64,000 nucleotides of DNA from Helicostylum pulchrum (lineage: Eukaryota > Mucoromycota > Mucoromycetes > Mucorales > Mucoraceae), in the NCBI GenBank assembly GCA_025677825.1, contig JAIXMO010000028.1, positions 124,001 through 188,000 on the forward strand, in the 5' to 3' direction. Shown here piece after piece: positions 11,150 through 22,759 of the stretch. The notes below the pieces were generated by a model. It ran no database searches and was not told the origin of the DNA. It saw only the letters and a program-made list of their open reading frames with translations. Numbering within the stretch: position 1 is the stretch's first letter; each line of letters opens with the position of its first letter. A program made the translations under genes and the position numbers.

Positions 11150-11879
11150 ATGAAAGACATTCAAGTGAATACGGATCCTACCCTTTCCAGAAAGGAGTTT
11201 TATTCCGAACTACTAGAACAAGTTCAGTGTATTTGCGAAGACCAAACGTTTTGGGTAAAGTTTTTTTTTTTTTTTTAGATATCCAAGTTTTTTATTATTA
11301 ACAAGCATGTCATGTAGGTGACTAATCTCTCCAATGCTTCTACTGTGATCTACCACGGCTTAATCTCTTTAGAGCATTTCCAAGAAAAACCTATCAACTG
11401 GTGTGGTTTTTATATCACTAACCCCAAAAACTCACAACAATTAATTTTGGGTCCTTTCCAAGGCAAGGTAAAAAAAGTACTCAAAAGAATAATTTTATTC
11501 GGTTCACTTATACGTGTTATTTAGGTTGCTTGTACGGTTATCCCTTTTGGTAAAGGAGTATGTGGAACAGCAGCTAGTAGCAAAGAGCCTCAATTAGTTC
11601 GTGACGTACATGAGTTTCCTGGACATATTGCCTGTGATTCAGCCTCAAATTCAGAGGTTGTTATCCCGTTGGTTAAAGATGGGGTAAAAAGTTTATTTTT
11701 AACACATTTTTTTTTGAGGGGGATCTTTTTTTTTTAACAGTGTTATATATATATAGCGTGTATTGGGTGTTTTAGATATCGATTGCGAAAAGATCGAGGG
11801 CTTTACTCAAGAAGACAAGGATGGTTTAGAGGCTATTGCTTCAGTCATTGTAAAGTGTTGTGAGTGGCCTGCAGCTTAA
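11150..11879 (+). CDS. Free methionine-(R)-sulfoxide reductase (GAF domain)
   Basis: Four exons (11150-11254, 11318-11467, 11525-11683, 11757-11879) encode 178 aa, the length of yeast Ykl069w. The protein follows that family closely: VTNLSNAS, INWCGFYI, LILGPFQGKVAC, FGKGVCGTAAS, GHIACDSASNSEVV and LGVLDIDC. The enzyme reduces free methionine-R-sulfoxide in the cytosol, using thioredoxin to recycle active-site cysteines. The conserved cysteines of VAC, GVCG and IAC are present. All introns fall at or near GAF strand boundaries. The start at 11150 gives the usual N-terminus, and an upstream ATG at 11088 would add 21 atypical residues. Confidence 0.95.
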
Positions 11880-12221
11880 ACCTCCTTATATAAAAATAGT
11901 AGTCGTTTGTTGCTAATAGCAAGGAGAAGTAGAAGTTTTTATTTTTTTATAAATATATATTATATGAGCTCTTTTTTTGAGTGTGTAAAAAGGAGCATTT
12001 AATTGGTTTTACTATATGATTTATTTTGGTCAAACCAACAAGGTCCCTCTCTCCTTGGTCCTGTTTACTATCATCATAAATAAATTGTCTTTTGACTAGT
12101 TTTTTTTTTTCTTTTCTTCTTCTTTTTTCTCTTTCTTCTTCTTTACTAGCTTTTTCCTTTTTACACTTTTTTTTTCTTTTGTTTATTTATTTTTTGTATT
12201 GTATTATAATATATATCGTAT
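11880..12221. other. Intergenic spacer
   Basis: It holds the 3' UTR of the reductase and a CT-rich leader (12100-12180) before the next gene. Nothing else is seen. Confidence 0.5.
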
Positions 12222-13885
12222 ATGACATTCATTGTATCATCAAAATCATCACCCATGTTACGCTCTTCGCAAAAAGAAGTAAGCTTTTTTTTATATATAT
12301 GTGACATATTTCCTCCTTTCTAATTTGGTTTGTAAATTAGGTAATCAACAGATCAGATAATTCTGTAGTGATTAATAGTGAGAGTTTACTTTTAAACCAT
12401 TACTCCAAAACGATTCCATATATTGAACGGGATGATATCAAGTTGCCATCACTCTATCACGGTCAAAAGGAGGGCTCAATAGAAGGCGGTAGCGCGGTCG
12501 AAGAAGAAGAATACACGGAAGACGAAGATGACGACGAAGATCTGTTATCATCAGTCACTACATTAAGCGAAGCACAAGAACAGAAAGTATGTGCTACTAC
12601 TGCTAGTAGTGCAGCAGGTTTATGTACAGGACAATCTAGTTTAATAAAAAAAGCACCCCTTTCTTCTTCTCTTCCACCTATTCAAACATATTCCCCTCAA
12701 TTAAATTTAAGCCTATACTCACCCTCCATCACTACGCCAGTGTCATCCATCCGTAGTAAAAAAAATCGAGCATACCCTACTAGTTCCTTATCAACAACAT
12801 TTGCCGCTGCTTCTGCTTCTGCTTCTGCTGGTGCTGCACCACCACCGATCTCCTGCTTTAAAGATACATCAACAGTCCAAAACCCAACAAATATTTCATC
12901 ATTTATCAATAAAACACTTTACTCTACTACTCATCAAGTTTCTTCTTCTATTAAATCTACTACTAGTACTCTGAAAATGGATATACGGTCTCCACCTCAA
13001 CCCTCACAATCCACGTCTCGTTTCATGAACGCCTTTCAGAGACTAAGAGGAGGCTCTATTCACCACCATCGAAATCAGAACGCCAATACCAACAGTGTAT
13101 CACCCGCTGAAATTTGTAACGTAGTAAAACCTTTGCCCACCAAGAGCTCGCTGGCCGACAAGATTAAGAACAAGTTTCAGCAGCAACTGGATAAAAAGAA
13201 GCGATCTAGTTTACAAGAGACGATTGGAAGGAAAAACAGTATTTTAAACAGCAAAAGATCTGTAGTTGTTGTTGCTACTGAAAAGGCAGCTATACCAAGG
13301 TCTACTTCACTTTCTTCTATTAGTAATTGGTCGTCTCGTCGTCTTACTGCTAATAATCATAAATCCAATGATACCGTGCAACTACCTAAAGGAAAGATGA
13401 CCCATTCTGGTTCGATGACATCTTTTCTTTCTTCAAAGACAACGCACTCTGTAGATTCGTCTTTATCTAGTTCATCATCATCCAGTACAAGCTCTTTAAC
13501 TGGTCAGTCTGCACCTGCTTTCACATTAACTAAATCCATCTCGTCACATCGAATCTATAAAAACGCCACAAGTTCTTCTTCTTCAAGTGGTGGTGCAGAG
13601 ACTCGACCTCGACAGCAATTACGAGCTACAAACCCAAACGATTCCGTTCGGTTCAGTCTACGCCAGACGAAATCAAAGAAGACACAAGTCCGATTCACTA
13701 AATTGGTATCGGTCAAAGAAACGTATTCTAAGGTGGATTATGATCGTGGGTCGGATCCAGATGCGGTTTGTACAAGTCTTACTCCTTCTATGGCTCAACA
13801 AATAAAGGAAGAATTAAATGCATATAAATTGCATGAAATGCAGGTGCATGAGTTTAGTAGAGTTCACACTCACTTTTTCCTTTAG
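12222..13885 (+). CDS. Ser-rich disordered protein with PP1-docking-like C-terminus
   Basis: A 57-nt first exon (12222-12278) joins 12341-13885 in frame to give 533 aa. Most of the protein is low complexity: an acidic run near residue 60 (EEEEYTEDEDDDED), an alanine run and several serine runs. The C-terminal 85 residues are different and look conserved: KTQVRFTKLVSV, ETYSKVDYDRGSDP, and a last segment with LTPSMAQQIKEELNAYK and HEFSRVHTHFF. VRF inside KTQVRF fits the protein phosphatase 1 docking motif, and TYSxxDYDR is a motif I recall from fungal and animal phosphatase-binding or cytoskeletal regulators. It may be a scaffold targeting a phosphatase; the substrate is unknown. The 3' end could continue through a further intron. 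Confidence 0.7.
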
Positions 13886-14783
13886 AGCACAAATTATATA
13901 TTTTTTTTTACAACAAAAATCAAAAAAAAAAAAAAAAACTCGACAACAACGCTTTTTGTTTTTATCTCCCTATTTTTTCTATCTAATAAAAAATGCATTT
14001 ATACATACACACACAAAAAAAGTAAATAAACATGTAGTGAGGATAACGCATTTTACATACATCACGACTTTTTTTTACATGTGCGCACATCTAAGTGGAT
14101 TAGTTATTCATATAAACAAAAGTGCGCGGCAACACGTCTACTTTTGGGTAAACCAAGATAGGCAAAATCAGTTTTTTTGGGGGGGGGGGAAGTATCACGG
14201 TAACAACAAATTTAGTGCACGTCAAATTTAATTTAATCGATTAAAAGGTTCTAGGCGTTCAATTTAAATAGTTTCATATCCTTTTTTTTTATTATTATTA
14301 TTTTAAAAGAAAAATTTGTGTTTTTAGACGAACAAGTTAAATTTTTTTTTTGAGAGGTTTTGAAAAAAGAAAAAAAAAAGGATAATTGTGGGATTGAGGG
14401 GAGGGAGATTTTCATAAGGTATCTACAGTTCCAGTTATTCGAGATAAATAATTTTCATAAAAAAATCAAGCGGAGGAAGAGGGAAAGAATGGAATTTTTT
14501 TTTTTTTGTCTACAAAGTTCCAGTCATAGAAGAAAAAAAGGGGGAAAAAAAAGGGGGGGGGGGAGAGAGAAAGAGAAAATATAATAAGGGGTGAGGGGAG
14601 TTTTTTGTTTTTGTAAAGCATAATATAATCACACACAGGGTTAAAAAAAAGTAAAATATAAAAAGAAAATATAAATAATATAATAACAGATACATCTGAT
14701 TAAAATAATCAAAATGAACGGGAGGAGAATATATAAAGGAAAGAGGGGGTTATTAAGAAAAAAAAAGAAAAAGAGAGATCATG
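13886..14783. other. Intergenic between convergent genes
   Basis: No gene is seen. Homopolymers dominate, including a G run near 14171-14180 and mixed purine tracts at 14530-14580. The minus-strand ankyrin gene ends at the right edge, so this is shared 3' sequence. Confidence 0.5.
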
Positions 14784-15740
14784 TTAGCAACAAGCAATTT
14801 GTTGAGAGGCACTATAGTAATTTGATATTATATCAGGAGGTTTCTTGAGTTGAGCCAAAGATACATATTGTGCAGCAAATTGTTGTTGTTTTTGTTGTTG
14901 TTGTTGTTGTTGTTGTTGTATTATATTATGCTGCTGATGATGATAATGTAAGATGCTTACAAGCTGTTGTTTCATGTCTTCTACTACCATCAGTTGTTGT
15001 TGTTGTTGTTGTTGTTGTGACTCAGTAACTACTACTATCTCAACAATTGGATCATCAACAATGACGGTAACAACAGCATCATCAACAATAGGAACACAAG
15101 TTGTCATGGGGATCATGATAGTCTTGACCGTTTCAGATTTCTTGTTGTTGTGTGACGATAACAAATCCATCATATCTTGATCACCATAGTAACAACAATC
15201 CAATGCATTCTTGTCCCTTGCATTAACATGATCAGGTTTACACCCCATTTCTAACAAGACTTTAACCACTTGATATCGCTTCAGAAACACTGCCAAATGC
15301 AATGAACTGTTACCTTGACCATAAACATGATTCACAAACTGTTTCAATTCAAGTGCTGTTGCATGCTGTCTTAATTGACCAAGAAGCTGAAGTACCATAG
15401 CTTCGGAACTGCTGATAAGAGCCAATTGAAGTGAATTTAAATCGCTCAAGGATTTTCCAAGGTATCGCGACGAGTCCATTGCTTTTGTGGGCGGCATCTT
15501 GACCAGTTTGTGTCGTTGAGAAGGAGGAAGCATGGATGAGTCATTGGAAATACGTGACGTTAGAGCTACACGAACAATATGCTCTATTCTGGAATCCTTG
15601 AAGAAATCTACTAGACCTTTCCGGTTATTGTCCTTGATCAGTGTTTGCATGGTACGCCATAGTTTGGCGGGAGAGCAACAACTACTTGAATTACAGCCTT
15701 TATGAGGAGGAGAGGCAGGACCGCCAGTCTCACGTGCCAT
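14784..15740 (-). CDS. Ankyrin-repeat protein with polyglutamine tail
   Basis: This single-exon gene encodes 318 aa. An N-terminal CCSPAKLW and KDNNRKGLVDFFKDSRIE region leads to an ankyrin block at about residues 95-200: LNSLQLALISSSEAMVLQLL, GNSSLHLAVFLKRYQVVKVL, and VNARDKNALDCCYYGDQDMM. The ankyrin consensus (xxxTPLHLAxxxGHxxVVxLLL) is visible in repeat 2. The C-terminal third carries two uncoded-repeat glutamine runs (8 and 9 Q), with the DNA made mostly of CAA, so length polymorphism is likely. It is probably a protein-interaction adaptor; partner and compartment are unknown. Confidence 0.75.
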   Translation of the reverse strand: MARETGGPASPPHKGCNSSSCCSPAKLWRTMQTLIKDNNRKGLVDFFKDSRIEHIVRVALTSRISNDSSMLPPSQRHKLVKMPPTKAMDSSRYLGKSLSDLNSLQLALISSSEAMVLQLLGQLRQHATALELKQFVNHVYGQGNSSLHLAVFLKRYQVVKVLLEMGCKPDHVNARDKNALDCCYYGDQDMMDLLSSHNNKKSETVKTIMIPMTTCVPIVDDAVVTVIVDDPIVEIVVVTESQQQQQQQQLMVVEDMKQQLVSILHYHHQQHNIIQQQQQQQQQKQQQFAAQYVSLAQLKKPPDIISNYYSASQQIACC

Positions 15741-16500
15741 TTTCTTTTTTTTTTTGTGTGTGTTGTGTGTGTGTGTGTGTGCGTGTACGTGTTTATATTT
15801 ACACTGCTTTTTTTATAAAAGAAGAAGGATAATATAAAAAAATATTAAGAAAAAAAAAAAAAAGAAAGCGAAAAAAAGTAAACTTTTTAACTTGGAGTTT
15901 TTTTTTTCTTTTTTTCTGTTTTTTTTAATTATTTTTTTTTTTGGTTAAAAAAGAATATAATAAAGAAAGAAGTATACTTTTTTATTTTTCGTGTGGGAGT
16001 TTATATAAGTTTTTTTTTTATTTTTCTGTTTCATTCTGAATACATGTTTGAACAACAAACAAATGTTCCCCCCGTAGACGCACTGGTTTTTTTCCGCACC
16101 TGTTTTTAAATCCCCGCCAACGCGCCCATTTTTTATGTGCATATCTTAACAGCGATCTGTAATGCCATTTTTATAGTGCTAATCAAATAGATAGTGTGGC
16201 AAAAGTGTAAACAGAGTACAATAAGGTAATATCAAAAACATTGAGCATCGGTTCCTGATCTATAAAGTAGAAAGACTTTTTTTAAAAAGTAAAATAAAAA
16301 GATTCATGTAAAAAAGTAACTACAACGCAAAGTAACATCCAAGGGAATTCAGGTACACAATAAAAGATAAACTAACAGATCTTGATTCAAAGGTGTTTTG
16401 TAAGTCAACATTAAACTGTTTACAAAAAAGCGAATTGCATTTTTATCGATAAACAGAGTATGTAAACTTCTTTAAGTTACGTATACATACCTAGCAGGGA
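15741..16500. other. Promoter side of the ankyrin gene, no other gene seen
   Basis: A GT repeat lies at 15757-15790 in the ankyrin gene leader. The rest is A/T homopolymers. Confidence 0.45.
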
Positions 16501-16502
16501 TT

Positions 16503-16990
16503 TCAATTTATAGGCATGCCAAGGACAAGAGCATGGGATTAGCTATTTTCTTTCTGAATACATCTCTCCCAATAAGAGTCAGTAGTAAGGTGGCATGAAT
16601 AATGAGTTTGTATCCCCGTTTTTTCCTTGGCACCGATAACAAATTTGAAGTGGGTATGCCACAAGCTTCAGTTGCTTTTGGCGGTACATTTTCCAGGTCA
16701 GTCTTTTAGTTTTAGCGGTCGTCATCTATTCCAGCTCTAATAAACCAATTTCCTCATCAGCTGTGCTTTTGAGGAGTATTTCCCCCCCTCCCCCCTGAAC
16801 AATCTCAATGTTGTCGAACTCAACACGAACCTCATCAACTTTTTCCCTCAGTCATAAAGTTATTGTATAGCTTTCCGTCTGGAAATATAATTCATGAGAG
16901 TTCCATTTTTTATTGTCTAAAAGGGAAAACCATCTAAAAGACTTATCTCAAGTGTAACCGAAAACACTTTATCTTCTTTTTTTTTTTTCA
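16503..16990 (-). pseudogene. Decayed protein-coding remnant, family unknown
   Basis: On the minus strand there are three open coding-like stretches with no start and with breaks between them. The first reads DKVFSVTLEISLLDGFPF and then a stop. The second, at about 16731-16870, reads KVDEVRVEFDNIEIV and then EILLKSTADEEIGLLELE with a stop. The third, at about 16510-16710, stays open for some 60 codons (IPTSNLLSVPRKKRGYK, then LIGRDVFRKKIANP). Amino-acid composition is protein-like and unlike the surrounding A/T runs. I cannot name the family. Introns could explain part of the breakage, but no clean splice set was found. Confidence 0.35.
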
Positions 16991-17127
16991 AGAAGGGCTG
17001 ATTCTGAATAATTATGATGGTTACACTGTGGATTTTTTTTTCCTATTATTAAGACAATTAGAAAAAAAAAAAAAAAAGGTCCTTTTTTTTTTAATACCCA
17101 TATTCTCTTTTTTTCTTTTTATTAGAC

Positions 17128-18715
17128 ATGCCACATTATAATAATTCATCAACTAGTTTTTTAAGCGAGACTAATAATAAAAGCGACGAGTTTAAGTTGG
17201 AAAGAAAAGACACTACTCTTAAAGTAAATATAGTAATCTTCTCTTTTTTTTAAAAAAAAATAATTATTCACATTTACAATATATATAGTCTTTATGGAAA
17301 ACACAGAATTCACTTTATTTACTTTTACTTACCTTCTTTGAAGCCATTGTTGTTATTATACTCGAAGCTATTCTATTTGCAAAGTTTAAACAAAAGTAAA
17401 AGTATAATATGTTTATATACGTCCTAGAAGAGAAAAACTTATATATATACATGTCTTAGTGTGGTAACATCGTCCGAGGGCTTAACTAAAGGTATCCCAG
17501 TTTATTTAATGATTTTCATTTTCTCCATGGTATTTCAAGTAGCACTTGCGTGGGATGCAGTAAGTAAGCTATCATTCTACTTTTTTTTTTTCTGTTCTTT
17601 TTTACGTTTTATCGCTTTGTAAATTTGTTGAGATTTTACTAACGCACAAAACTAAAAAAAAAGGTACGTAATAAAAACACAATTCAAGTAATTGCGTTTA
17701 TATTGTTTAATATGTGTTGCTTGGGCTACGCTATATTTCAATTCAAGCAACTTGATGCTGCTTTAGAAGAAATCGGAAGTCAAGATATTATTTGGGAACT
17801 ACAAAAGATTATTATTGCAAACCCAATTGTTATCGGTGTATGTCAATTAGCCTATTTTTATTTAGGTGCTCGAGTGTGCCTTGAATTTGGGTAAATTTCG
17901 CGCTAACCCCCCAAAAATATTTTTTTAATTAACCATATTACTTAGTTGGAATATTTATAAAAAGATTGGTGCTGATCCAGATATCAGAAGTAAAAACATT
18001 TTAAACTTTTTTTGATTTCATTTATTAAATGGTTTCTTTTTTTTTAAAGGCATGTATCGTTGGTATCAAATTTTCTTGACTATCCTCAAAATAGACATCT
18101 TCTTTTTTTTGGGCTTCTCCATTCAGTATTTGGTGCTTGTACTTCAAAGAGGCGATGTAGAGTATCCTCTGACCATCGTGGCTTTGCCGTTAACTTGTAT
18201 TGTATTAATCTTGGCTGTCTACGCCGTAAGTTGATCAATTTTATTGTAACCAAAAGAAGGGGGTATATTATTTCTAACAAATCGTTTACAGGTCAGACAC
18301 GAATCAAAATATTTGATTATTTTATTCTTTGTCGGTCTCGCTGCTGGTGTTGCATATTTTATATTTAAAATCATTCGAATGTATGATCCATCTCAAGCCT
18401 CTAAATTTTTGTATGTTAGTCAATGTCTTACTTTTTTTGGTATGGTTTATAAATTTTTTTACACGTTTACCACTACAAAACTAAACTTTTTTTATATTTT
18501 AGCAAGCGTAACCTTATTCTTATTACTCTTGACCATCGTAAATGCTTCCATTTGTTGGTATAATTTTGATAGGGGCTTAAAAGCACATTGTAAGTATTAT
18601 CTTGAAACTACAAGTAAAAGCGCATGTCTTAATTATTTTTGCAGTATTAAGAAATTTAGAAGAACCAGCTACTGCATCAGAAGAAAATGGTGGTCGTACC
18701 TTATCACTTGATTAA
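17128..18715 (+). CDS. UPF0658-type Golgi multi-span membrane protein
   Basis: Nine exons (17128-17223, 17289-17395, 17460-17559, 17664-17890, 17946-17989, 18050-18225, 18292-18439, 18503-18589, 18645-18715) give 351 aa with about seven membrane spans. Diagnostic stretches are FEAIVVIILEAILFAKF, VFQVALAWDAVRNKNTIQ, YKKIGADPDIRSMYRWYQIF, FFFLGFSIQYLVLV, AVYAVRHES, RMYDPSQ and LLLTIVNASICWYNFDRGL. These match the fungal UPF0658 Golgi membrane family known from fission yeast (C1952.10c type). Its biochemical role is not known. Hydrophilic N- and C-termini flank the span cluster. The KKIGADP and MYRWYQIF motifs fall around two very short exons. Confidence 0.88.
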
Positions 18716-19291
18716 ATAATAATTGGCCACTGAAAAGAAAAATACCCCCTTCTCTCTCTTGTATTTAGTAACCAAAACAAACCAAAAAAAAATATTCCTT
18801 ATTATCTACACATTATTGTTATAATCTTTTTTTTTACAAAAAAAAAACATCCCTCTACTATACAAAACAACAATAAAAAAACTGCCCCTTGATGAGGCCC
18901 TTTTTTCTTGTGAACAGTGGTATAATAGGGCTTGGATTTACATTATGTAACAGTGGCATAAATACAGTCTCGTGACTGATAACGAGTGTGAGTTTCAGAA
19001 ATCATGTTTATTATTGCTTAAAACAATGTATAATCGACCTACCAATCGTCTTGTATCTTACACACCACACAACCAAAAAAAAAAGGGTTTATTAGTGTTG
19101 AGAGATTAAATGGCGATCTCAATGCAGTGAGCATGCACAAGTAAATTTTTTTATTTTTTGACGCGGCTCTTGTTAGATTTAAATATTCGCATGGCATAAT
19201 TACTGCTTCACGTGTAAACTATATTTTTTTTTTTTGGTTATGCAATCATTTTTTTTTTTATTTGTTTCAAAACCCTTTTCAGCCCATAGTC
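18716..19291. other. Convergent intergenic region
   Basis: It holds the 3' sequences of the flanking convergent genes. No gene is seen. Confidence 0.5.
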
Positions 19292-20524
19292 TTAAAGTAC
19301 TTTTTTCCAATTGGAAGAGCATGTGTTTTTAGCATGGTCGGTTGTAGTGACCGGGCATATGCAGCGACAGTTCATCGTGCTGGGTAACGGACAATGGTGA
19401 TATGTACTGCATTGATACCCGATATCCTCAAAATAATGAATTTGATCTTTATCCAGAAACAAACCTGCTGCTAAAGAATGCACTTGAAGAAAAAAAAATC
19501 TCTTTTAACACCCAATTTTATAATGTATGTAATATTTTACCTAATCCATCACTCCAAAATTCATAAAAAAAGTTTCCAGTGTGATCTAGATATCGGAAGA
19601 AATCTCGGTAAGCTGCATTACGCCATACGTTTAATGACCCGATTTCAAAACTGGATACGAATTGACATGCAGCAGTGTTTGTAAAGTAAGGAAATAGAGT
19701 ACGGTATTTTGGTTGGATGCGACGAGATGCCGTATATCCTCGAACATAAGCCGGCAACGTACTACTGTGGCGGCGGTTTTGAGGTGAAGTAGTGAGTACA
19801 AACCCGTATTGTTTATTAGTCTTTTCCATATACAGGAAAGGGTCGTATGTGATATCACAGAGTAGTTTTGAGCCTGGTTCTATACGCCAGTACCAATCGT
19901 ACCTAGATCCCCAAATAAAATAAAAAAATTAGTCTGTGTATATAAGCAGATTTTTTTTTTAAAAAAAAAAGTACTTTACTCTTGTAATAAAGGATGGTCG
20001 AAAAAGAACCCAGCATAATATCTTGCCATTCGCTGTTGATCACTTTCTAAATCGGTACTATTATTCACTGATTTATAAGATTGTATAAGCTTTTCTCGAT
20101 CTATCCAAGTTGGGTAACTCCACTGCTCTGGCGGAATGAAACCAAATGTCGCGTTAGGCACGATCGATAAAATATTCGATTTAACTGTATCATCCAAAAC
20201 TTGATTGCTTAAAAAGACATACGGGTATTTGAAGTTTCGGTTAAATTTGTCTTGTACACTGTGTACAGTTTCAAGTAATCTGCTTTGATCCGTTTGATGT
20301 GTAATTAGGATCACGAATGCAGCGTTGGCGTGTTTAGTAGGGCTGTGATGTGGTAGGTATGTAGCTGGCAAGCAGACGGGGTAGTCGTTGTTTCGGTAGT
20401 ATGTTATGGGCTCCGTTGCCTTTATTATAAATGGTGTACCTGCTAGTTTGTACAGAAGTATAACCGAGATAGTGAATATAAACACTAACAGGCTTGATCT
20501 ACCAAAGATTCGTTTTGACTTCAT
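19292..20524 (-). CDS. Alpha-1,2-mannosyltransferase, KRE2/MNT1 family (GT15)
   Basis: Three exons on the minus strand (19980-20524, 19541-19902, 19292-19482) encode 365 aa. Residues about 11-27 are a signal anchor (LLVFIFTISVILLYKL), giving a type II Golgi topology. The GT15 order is clear: NAAFVILITHQTDQSRLLET, VQDKFNRNFKYPYVFLSN, WSYPTWID, YYAGFFFDHPLLQEYDWYWR, IEPGSKLLCDITYDPFLYM, YGFVLT, CQFVSSFEIGSL, YLDHTGNFFYEFW, HSLAAGLFL, IHYFEDIGYQ and a final Cys-rich tail. The enzyme adds alpha-1,2-mannose from GDP-mannose to O- and N-glycans. SFEIGS holds the glutamate at the proposed catalytic position. An upstream in-frame Met at 20617 was not used because it would push the anchor far inside. 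Confidence 0.93.
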
Positions 20525-21769
20525 TGATGGTGTTTTTTTTTTTATAAAAGAGAGAGAGAATATGAAAAAAAAAAGTTTTTTTTCTTTGATCTGACAGTTT
20601 ATAATATTTAAACTCAAAACGATGGCTCAAATCGAATGAAATACACAGAAGCTGTGGACCAACTTTTCTTAATATTCCAAAACTTCCCCACTTTGATGTT
20701 CGATCAAAAGCGAAAAAAAAAAAACATGCGCCTAGAATTGAAGCCATATTAAACGGAAGTTGCTCTAACAGTGAAAAAAATTCATATCAACCCCACAAAA
20801 GAAATACCACCCGACGTTTTGTATTGATGTACATGGCTACCAATAACCCACTCGAGTAATTGTGATCATAAACGTTCGCGTTCGAATAATTAATGTTGCC
20901 GGTATTTTTAGATACAGGTTCTTCCATATCCACATGATTCTGACTATTCCCGTAAGTAATCATAACAAAAAAAATGCGTTCATACTTTACTTTATATCCT
21001 TACTCTTTCATACCTTTTTTTTTTTAATGAACGGCGCGACGAAGTACCACATAGGGAATAGCTGTCTGTAGTAGCTGTGGGGAAACTCGTTAGAGTTACT
21101 TTTCCTAATCTAAGTTTGAATTCGTCGTAAAAGTTCTCTTTAATCTACTGCGGAACTAGTACCTAATTTGTGTCGTTTTACATGGTTTAGTTGACAAAGA
21201 ATAGAGGGTTCTGTCTATTACATACTTTTTTTTTGGAAGGTGTAATTTAGTTACTACAAGCGTTATTGTTGAGACTTATAACTTATTTTATAATGTAGTA
21301 CTGCAATTGCTACGTGATGTGATTGTTGTTGTTCTAGCTAAAGGAATGCGCATGTGGTTTTTTACGAATTAAAATAAGTTTGCCGACGTGAATCTATTTA
21401 CACTTTTTTTTCCCCACTTCAGTTACGTAAAGACAGCAGTTGCTTCTTTTTTTTTTTTTTTTTTTTTTGAATAAAAAAATGTTAATACTGTAGAGTAAAA
21501 CAAAAAAAAAGGCCATTAACTTGTTAAACTTTTAAAAACGCGTTTATAAAAAGTAGTTTGTCTAGCTGTATATACTGTAGTTTAGTTAAAAGACACAATA
21601 TAAATTGTCTTGCATTTTATAGGTCAGCAAATAAATAAAAATAGAAGAGAGTAAAGGTTATAGCCACGCCATAACACACAACCTCTTAAAAAGGGTATTA
21701 AACGGTCAACAGTGCAAAAATAAAAAAAGTATTTTTTTCTATATTTTTCATTTTAATTAATATTTAAAA
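20525..21769. other. Intergenic, no gene recognised
   Basis: Both strands carry only short, composition-driven frames. Confidence 0.5.
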
Positions 21770-21770
21770 C

Positions 21771-22005
21771 TAGACAGAATACGATCTCTGTAAAGAAACT
21801 GACAATCATCCACGGAGAGCCCTTTGCGTGGAGGCCGTTTTTACGGGCACTATAACTCCCGGCGTGCGACGCCTTGCTAAGCTAGGATACAGTCTTCAAA
21901 TGGGGTAGGACCCTAAATGGATGATACCTTAGGTAGGGCGCGCCTCAACGAGGGCCTGCTCTTTTGCCTTCTCTTGAAACAAGGAACTACTGTTCACGAC
22001 GACTT
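21771..22005 (-). ncRNA. GC-rich structured island, candidate RNA gene of unknown class
   Basis: This stretch of about 235 bp is far richer in G+C than its flanks and has no useful frame. It contains a perfect hairpin at 21861-21873 (ggcgt, gcg, acgcc), a palindrome ggcgcgcc at 21937-21944, and other short complementary words (taccttaggta, ggtaggacc). On the minus strand a TATA-like ctataaaag lies at 22042-22050, about 40 bp before the island, and TTTT follows its other end, which resembles a Pol III unit with an upstream promoter. No U1-U6, SRP or RNase P signature was recognised. The strand is uncertain. Confidence 0.35.
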
Positions 22006-22074
22006 GAGGAAAAAAAAAAAAAAAGTAAAAAAAAACCACCTCTTTTATAGTTTTTTTTTTTTTGGCGATTAAAC

Positions 22075-22126
22075 AACAAAAGTCACATAGTTATGACTTC
22101 AACAAAAGTCACATCGTCATGACTTC
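22075..22126 (+). repeat. Tandem duplication, 26-bp unit, two copies
   Basis: The unit starting aacaaaagtcacat and ending atgacttc occurs at 22075-22100 and 22101-22126 with two mismatches. It also spans a small open frame that runs to about 22277. Confidence 0.85.
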
Positions 22127-22759
22127 ATACGATACTTTTTTTTTGGAAAACTTGGGCATTACTCCCAAAAAAAAGAAAATGACTAATGAAAACCCAGATT
22201 ACTCAATATTAAAAAGGTTAATGATAGATCGATTGAAGCAATTAAAACGAGATGCTAATGCCAAAAGAATGAAATAACACGAAAGCTTATTACATTTTTT
22301 TTAAGATGAGGTTAATTTAAATATACAAGAATGGTTCATTTGTATAGCAATGGACGATGGTGACACCTCCCTTATTTTATCATATGCATCCTACTCCGAT
22401 AAAAAAAAAATCACACAAGAGTGATAGTTCACACCCATCACTCTGTAAGTTTATTTTGAGAAGCAGGAAGATGTGTATTTTATTTTACAAGTTTTGTTGC
22501 ATTTCTATGGACTTGTCAAAGAAAGACATACGTTTTCGTTTTAATGAAATGTTTTGTATCCATTGTCTCGTATTCTATCGATAAAGTAATAACCCTTTGT
22601 TATACTTTTTATTATACCTCGTTTATTATTTAACCATTAAAGTACTAATGAACCCTTTATTTTAGATTTATAAATTAAAGCCTATTTATTCAACCTGTTT
22701 TTTTTTGCTTTTTTTTTTTCTTCAATAGCAATTACTTTTTTCTTTCTCTCTTTTTAATA
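22127..22759. other. Gene-poor interval
   Basis: A short open frame at 22178-22274 reads MTNENPDYSILKRLMIDRLK and then lysine-rich residues before a stop; it has no recognisable family. The rest is A/T-rich, ending in a CT leader before the ATG at 22760. Confidence 0.3.

Noticed and set aside
14953..15180. Plus-strand Cys/Thr-rich frame
   Set aside because: It is the shadow of the polyglutamine tracts of the minus-strand ankyrin gene.
21771..22005. Match to RNase MRP RNA because of a short ctgtatcctag word
   Set aside because: The word is short, its position relative to other MRP elements is wrong, and no other conserved box was found.
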